DNA of 27,640 nucleotides from a virus, in IMG/VR virus record IMGVR_UViG_3300009151_000302, positions 1-27,640 of that record, one strand, 5' to 3'. A program made the position numbers and the translations under genes. Position 1 is the first letter of the stretch; every line of letters begins with the position of its first letter. The notes under the pieces are model-generated. The model was not told where the DNA came from. It saw nothing but the letters and a program-made list of their open reading frames with translations, and ran no database searches. This document shows positions 24,436-27,640 of this stretch, piece after piece.

Positions 24436-25014
24436 ATGTTTACAGAATCCGCACCCCTTACAGCAGATGGTAGTTTTGCTAAAAGCCTAAGCTACAGCAA
24501 GCTATGGATGTGTCTTGAACTAAAACGCCTAATGAGCGAATTAAACATCAAGCAATTCAATGTGGTATATAGTCTTGGTAGTTGGTACGGTAACATGGGT
24601 ATATTCATGTTGTTTACGCATGTGCCATTCAAAGTACTAGTAGATGTTGATACAGATCCGGAACCATTAAAAGCCAGTCATATCATACTTAAACAGCTAG
24701 CACCCGACCGAAAAATAATAAGCATGTGCAAAGATGCCAACAAGCTGCAATACATAGTTGGTCAACCCAGTTTGGTAATCAATAACAGCACAAACAACAT
24801 GGCAAACCGCGGATGGCTAGAGCATGTGCCAGCTGGCACAGTTGTTGCAATTCAAGGTCGCAGTGACGAACCAGATAACAATTACAACACCTGCAAAACC
24901 ATAGACGATTTTGATAAACAATATCCATTACGAGATGTACAATTTTTAGGGCAAATGTCATTGAAAGATCCCGGTGACAAATACCAACGTTGGATGAAGA
25001 TAGGTATAAAATGA
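24436..25014 (+). CDS. Class I methyltransferase-like protein
   Basis: 192 residues from ATG 24436, just after the previous stop. The longer reading from 24376 lies inside the upstream gene. The core reads like a Rossmann methyltransferase. FNVVYSLGSWYGNMGIFM replaces the glycine-rich SAM loop, VLVDVDTDPEPLKAS supplies the acidic residue at the end of strand 2, SMCKDANKL the next strand and turn, and PSLVINNSTNNM the position of motif IV. SAM use is inferred from this order, not from a perfect motif. The substrate is unknown; DNA, a small molecule or a tail protein are all possible. It overlaps the propeller gene by ATGA, suggesting joint expression. Confidence 0.6.
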   Translation: MFTESAPLTADGSFAKSLSYSKLWMCLELKRLMSELNIKQFNVVYSLGSWYGNMGIFMLFTHVPFKVLVDVDTDPEPLKASHIILKQLAPDRKIISMCKDANKLQYIVGQPSLVINNSTNNMANRGWLEHVPAGTVVAIQGRSDEPDNNYNTCKTIDDFDKQYPLRDVQFLGQMSLKDPGDKYQRWMKIGIK

Positions 25015-26057
25015 CAACAGTACTGGGCGCAGGTCAACGTTACGATAGAATAATCGGTGTAGGTGGCATCACTGCTAGCACAGACGGATATCTATGGAGT
25101 AGCGAATCAGAGATAACAGAACCATTTCCGCCACGTATGCGTGCGCAGGGCATAGCAGTCAACGGCAGCAGCAATGTCTGGGTAGCTATAAGCGACAATG
25201 GCTATGCAGCGACGAGCTATGACTTGTCTACATGGGCAAATGTGCGACTGTTAGACTCTAACTTTTCTGCGCAGGGTATTAGTTGGAGTGTGAATGGCAG
25301 CGGTGCAAGACCCATATTCTGTGTTGCTGGCACACGCAAATACAATGATGACAATGTGTTGCCAGGTGAATACGAAAACAATACACAGATTGCCGAAATA
25401 CTGATAAACGAAACAGGCAGCATTTATACATGGGATCAAGCGTTTACCCATCCTGAAAACAACAGTTATTTCTTCAACGTAAAATACTTCACTGACATAT
25501 TGGTTAACGGTATATCTGTATCTGTTTGGGTAGCAGTGGGATCTGTAAATGGTCAGCCTGACATATGGTATAGTGAAAACATCAACTGGATAGGCGGCGG
25601 TTCTGTACCTGATACTGCCACTTGGCAACAAGTTAGTATACCCACTGCATTTGCAGATAGACCGCTATACGATGTAGCGGAATATCAAGGCACTCTGTAT
25701 TTCAGCGGCCGCGGTGTTATTATCAACACAACTGATCTGGGTAGTCCTGTTTGGGGTACTAGCGATTTCTTTACCACTGCACGTTCATTGCCAGATTATC
25801 GCAATATAGCTGTAAATCCAGATGGCCATCTTGTTGCAGTAAGCAGCGGCGATATACGCTACAGCTTGGACAGAGTTGGTTGGACCAGCTATGACCAATT
25901 AGGTTACTTTTTCCAAAGCGTAATTTGGTTTCAAGACCATTGGATAGTGGGTGCATACAGTAATCTGACACAGTATACATATTTTACCAGTGCCAATACC
26001 ACTGACTGGGTACCTCGTAATAATCTTGTACAAATATACGGTATGTGCGCTTATTGA
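25011..26057 (+). CDS. Beta-propeller-like repeat protein (possible virion or receptor-binding protein)
   Basis: 348 residues from ATG 25011 (ATGA overlap; the longer reading from 24990 is less likely). The protein is rich in beta-strand, Gly, Ser, Thr and Trp. It contains repeated blocks of the kind V-W-V-A-[IV]-[SG], S-x-D-[LR]-x-x-W and I-x-Y-S-x-[DE]-x-x-x-W. Examples are TASTDGYLWSS, SNVWVAISDNG, TSYDLSTWANV, VWVAVGSV, PDIWYSENINW, LVAVSSGDIRYSLDRVGW and SANTTDWVP. These resemble BNR/sialidase-type or photosystem-assembly-type propeller blades. At least five blades can be traced. No Asp-box is perfect and no sialidase active site is evident. In phages, such proteins are often tail or capsid decorations; that is inference. 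Confidence 0.65.
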   Translation: MTTVLGAGQRYDRIIGVGGITASTDGYLWSSESEITEPFPPRMRAQGIAVNGSSNVWVAISDNGYAATSYDLSTWANVRLLDSNFSAQGISWSVNGSGARPIFCVAGTRKYNDDNVLPGEYENNTQIAEILINETGSIYTWDQAFTHPENNSYFFNVKYFTDILVNGISVSVWVAVGSVNGQPDIWYSENINWIGGGSVPDTATWQQVSIPTAFADRPLYDVAEYQGTLYFSGRGVIINTTDLGSPVWGTSDFFTTARSLPDYRNIAVNPDGHLVAVSSGDIRYSLDRVGWTSYDQLGYFFQSVIWFQDHWIVGAYSNLTQYTYFTSANTTDWVPRNNLVQIYGMCAY

Positions 26058-26113
26058 CAGAACACTGAGTCTGCGGCAAACTATGTTATCGCAAACATAC
26101 ATAGGAGCATTAG

Positions 26114-26389
26114 ATGAGCATTGGAACGCTAAGCGAAGCAGATCGTCTTAAAATCAAAGAACTTATTGATCAAGGTGTCAGTGTTACTCGTGACATAGAA
26201 ACTCTGAAAGAAGGTCTCAAAGAGACTGTTGCTGCTATTGCAGCTGAACTTGAAATTAAAAAGCCCGTTCTTAACAAAGCTATCCGTGTAGCATATAAGA
26301 TGGCAGAGAACCGCGATGAATTGGCGGAAGGTCGCGAGATATTTGACGAAATCGAAGAACTGCTGGAAATTGCCAAAAAGCGCAAGTAA
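26114..26389 (+). CDS. dsbA: DsbA-like double-stranded DNA-binding protein
   Basis: 91 residues; AGGAG at 26103-26107 precedes ATG by 6 nt. It is a small, highly charged helical protein. The order of elements matches T4 DsbA (89 aa): an N-terminal acidic segment, IKELIDQG, DIETLKEGLKETVAAIAAELEIKK, a helix with NKAIRVAYK, then an acidic C-terminal helix ending KKRK. T4 DsbA binds DNA near late promoters and helps late transcription. The similarity is judged from memory of the family and is moderate. It is a single gene followed by a strong terminator, so its level may be set separately from the polymerase. Confidence 0.7.
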   Translation: MSIGTLSEADRLKIKELIDQGVSVTRDIETLKEGLKETVAAIAAELEIKKPVLNKAIRVAYKMAENRDELAEGREIFDEIEELLEIAKKRK

Positions 26390-26409
26390 TACTGGCATTG
26401 TTGCAGTGT

Positions 26410-26451
26410 ATATAACGCTGTCGGATGATATATTCGGCAGCGTTATATTTT
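26410..26451 (+). terminator. Rho-independent terminator after dsbA-like gene
   Basis: TATAACGCTG and CAGCGTTATA form a 10-bp stem, extended by CGGAT/ATTCG with wobble pairs to about 16 bp around a small loop (GATAT). The stem is followed by TTTT. It lies 20 nt after the stop. Confidence 0.85.
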
Positions 26452-26462
26452 GGCGCAATAGG

Positions 26463-26491
26463 TTGGATAATAGAGTAGCTGCTGGTACAAT
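26463..26491 (+). promoter_or_regulatory. Sigma70-like promoter for DNA polymerase
   Basis: TTGGAT (26463-26468), a 17-nt spacer, then TACAAT (26486-26491). The -10 box matches five of six consensus bases and the -35 box three. It sits directly after the terminator and about 45 nt before the polymerase start. This suits an early promoter read by host polymerase. Confidence 0.55.
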
Positions 26492-26524
26492 AGTAATAAG
26501 GTAAGGTTAACCGGCCACAAGCGG

Positions 26525-26531
26525 TAAGGAG
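26525..26531 (+). promoter_or_regulatory. Shine-Dalgarno TAAGGAG of DNA polymerase
   Basis: TAAGGAG ends 5 nt before ATG 26537. It is the strongest ribosome site in the window. Confidence 0.75.
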
Positions 26532-26536
26532 AATAA

Positions 26537-27640
26537 ATGAGTTATGTAGACGCTATTATTGATAAAGATAAGAATACAATATTCGTAGCAGAACGGTCAC
26601 AGGATGGCCAACGTGTTTTAACAGAACATCCAACAAAATATGTAGTGTACTGGCCCAGCGACAGGGGCAAATGGTCAAGCATTCACGGCGTTAAACTGGA
26701 CCGTTTTCAAACTAACAAGGGGAAAGAGTTCCAACGTGAACTGGGTGTTATTCCCAAACCCAAGCAACATGAAAGTGATATCAACCCAATCTTCCGTTGC
26801 TTATACGACAATTATAGAGATGCACCAAGTCCCAATCTGCACGTAGGGCTATTCGACATTGAAACTGACTTTGATCCGCTAAGAGGATTCTCAAGTACAG
26901 AAGATGCATTCTCACCAATCACTGCTATTTCAGTGTGGATGAATTGGTTGGATCGTTGTTTTACTCTGGCAATTAAACCAAAAACAATGAGTAAAGAAGC
27001 TGCACAGACAGTATGTAGCGAATTTCCAGATACCATGCTGTGCGATACTGAAAAAGAACTGCTAGACATATTTCTTACACTGATTGAAGACTGTGATATC
27101 CTTAGCGGTTGGAACTCAGAGGGCTACGATATTCCCTATATCTACAACAGGATTGTGCAAGTGCTTGGCAAAAGCGAAACTGCAAGACTGTGTTTGTGGG
27201 GCAAGTATCCCAAGAAGCGTGAATACGAAAGCTATGGACGTCAAACTATCACCTACGATTTGGTAGGGCGTGTACACTTGGACTATCTACAATTGTATCG
27301 CAAACACACTTATCATGAAATGCACACATATCGACTGGATGCAATTGGTGAATATGAAGTAGGCGAACGTAAAACACAATACGAAGGCACACTGGATCAA
27401 CTTTATAACAATGACTTTAAAAAGTTCATTGAATACAACAGACAGGACGTTTTGCTGTTGGCTAAGATTGATGCCAAGCTGAAGTTTATCGAACTGGCAA
27501 ACAACTTGGCACATACCAACTGTGTGCTTCTGCAAACAACGATGGGCGCTGTGGCATTGATTGACCAATCTATTGTCAATGCTGCTAGAGACTTGGAGTT
27601 GATTGTACCTGCGAGGATTCGAGAAACCGAAGCCGAAAAA
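26537..27640 (+). CDS. 43: Family B DNA polymerase, N-terminal and exonuclease part (3' end outside the window)
   Basis: 368 residues are visible and the frame runs off the right edge. It replicates the phage DNA and proofreads with its 3'-5' exonuclease. Residues 1-100 are the N-terminal domain. The exonuclease motifs are all present: Exo I LFDIETD with D107 and E109; Exo II GWNSEGYDIPYIYNR (191-205); Exo III YNRQDVLLL (300-308, D304). Their spacing and surrounding sequence are those of T4 gp43 rather than of host Pol II. The palm motifs lie beyond the window. It has its own sigma70-like promoter and strong ribosome site, fitting early expression. Identification is firm. Confidence 0.95.
   Translation, partial: MSYVDAIIDKDKNTIFVAERSQDGQRVLTEHPTKYVVYWPSDRGKWSSIHGVKLDRFQTNKGKEFQRELGVIPKPKQHESDINPIFRCLYDNYRDAPSPNLHVGLFDIETDFDPLRGFSSTEDAFSPITAISVWMNWLDRCFTLAIKPKTMSKEAAQTVCSEFPDTMLCDTEKELLDIFLTLIEDCDILSGWNSEGYDIPYIYNRIVQVLGKSETARLCLWGKYPKKREYESYGRQTITYDLVGRVHLDYLQLYRKHTYHEMHTYRLDAIGEYEVGERKTQYEGTLDQLYNNDFKKFIEYNRQDVLLLAKIDAKLKFIELANNLAHTNCVLLQTTMGAVALIDQSIVNAARDLELIVPARIRETEAEK

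Noticed and set aside
26054-26087. TTGACA before the dsbA-like gene
   Set aside because: The -35 box is perfect, but the best -10 candidate (TATGTT) is 22 nt away and nothing fits at 17 nt.
26316-26504. Open frame across the end of the dsbA-like gene
   Set aside because: Runs through the terminator hairpin and has no ribosome site; a chance frame.
1-27640. tRNA genes, insertion sequences, integrase or attachment sites
   Set aside because: None could be recognised by eye; gaps between genes are all shorter than about 200 bases and are accounted for above.

Overview
The window is part of a T4-like contractile-tailed phage genome, most likely from an uncultured marine or freshwater relative of the cyanophage/pelagiphage T4 group. 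All genes lie on the + strand, are tightly packed, and often overlap (TAATG, TGATG, ATGA). The right end starts a family B DNA polymerase of the T4 gp43 type, preceded by a DsbA-like DNA-binding protein. NATAAATA motifs resembling the T4/cyanophage late promoter precede several genes. Many small domains are ones that recur in T4-like phages. Base composition is A+T-rich. The host cannot be named from this sequence.

Layout. (1) 3-5330: the end of a giant Ala-rich protein with hydrophobic segments, a protein with a phage-type Cys/His basic C-terminal domain, a free-standing GIY-YIG homing endonuclease, and a protein of seven 22-residue repeats. (2) 5423-15923: large mosaic proteins built by fusing small domains (nucleotidyltransferase, HExxH peptidase, HsdS-like, GNAT acetyltransferase, ParB-like and several unnamed phage domains), plus a glycosyltransferase-like gene and a WCTA-motif protein. 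(3) 16018-24428: seven consecutive overlapping or abutting genes, most of them made largely of a roughly 45-residue helical repeat whose hallmark is a G-[IV]-x-W-P-[ED]-[LI] turn (here called the WPEL repeat). (4) 24436-26057: a methyltransferase-like protein and a beta-propeller-like protein. (5) 26114-27640: dsbA-like gene, a strong terminator, a sigma70-like promoter and the 5' part of gene 43.

Main inference. Two patterns unite regions 1-3. First, the WPEL module recurs at least 30 times in ten proteins, both as long arrays and as a single C-terminal module on otherwise unrelated proteins. Second, many of these proteins begin with a short leader (MRLLDLFEE, MKINELVIEA, MRLLDIFES types) ending in [LIV]-x-E. 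Further [LIV]-x-E sites fall at most of the domain boundaries of the mosaic proteins. This resembles the capsid-targeting peptides and prohead-protease (gp21) cleavage sites of T4 internal head proteins. I propose that the region encodes a large set of packaged head proteins and polyproteins, cut into individual domains during head maturation, with WPEL repeats as a scaffold-like or packing element. This is a hypothesis from sequence pattern only; the protease gene is not in the window.
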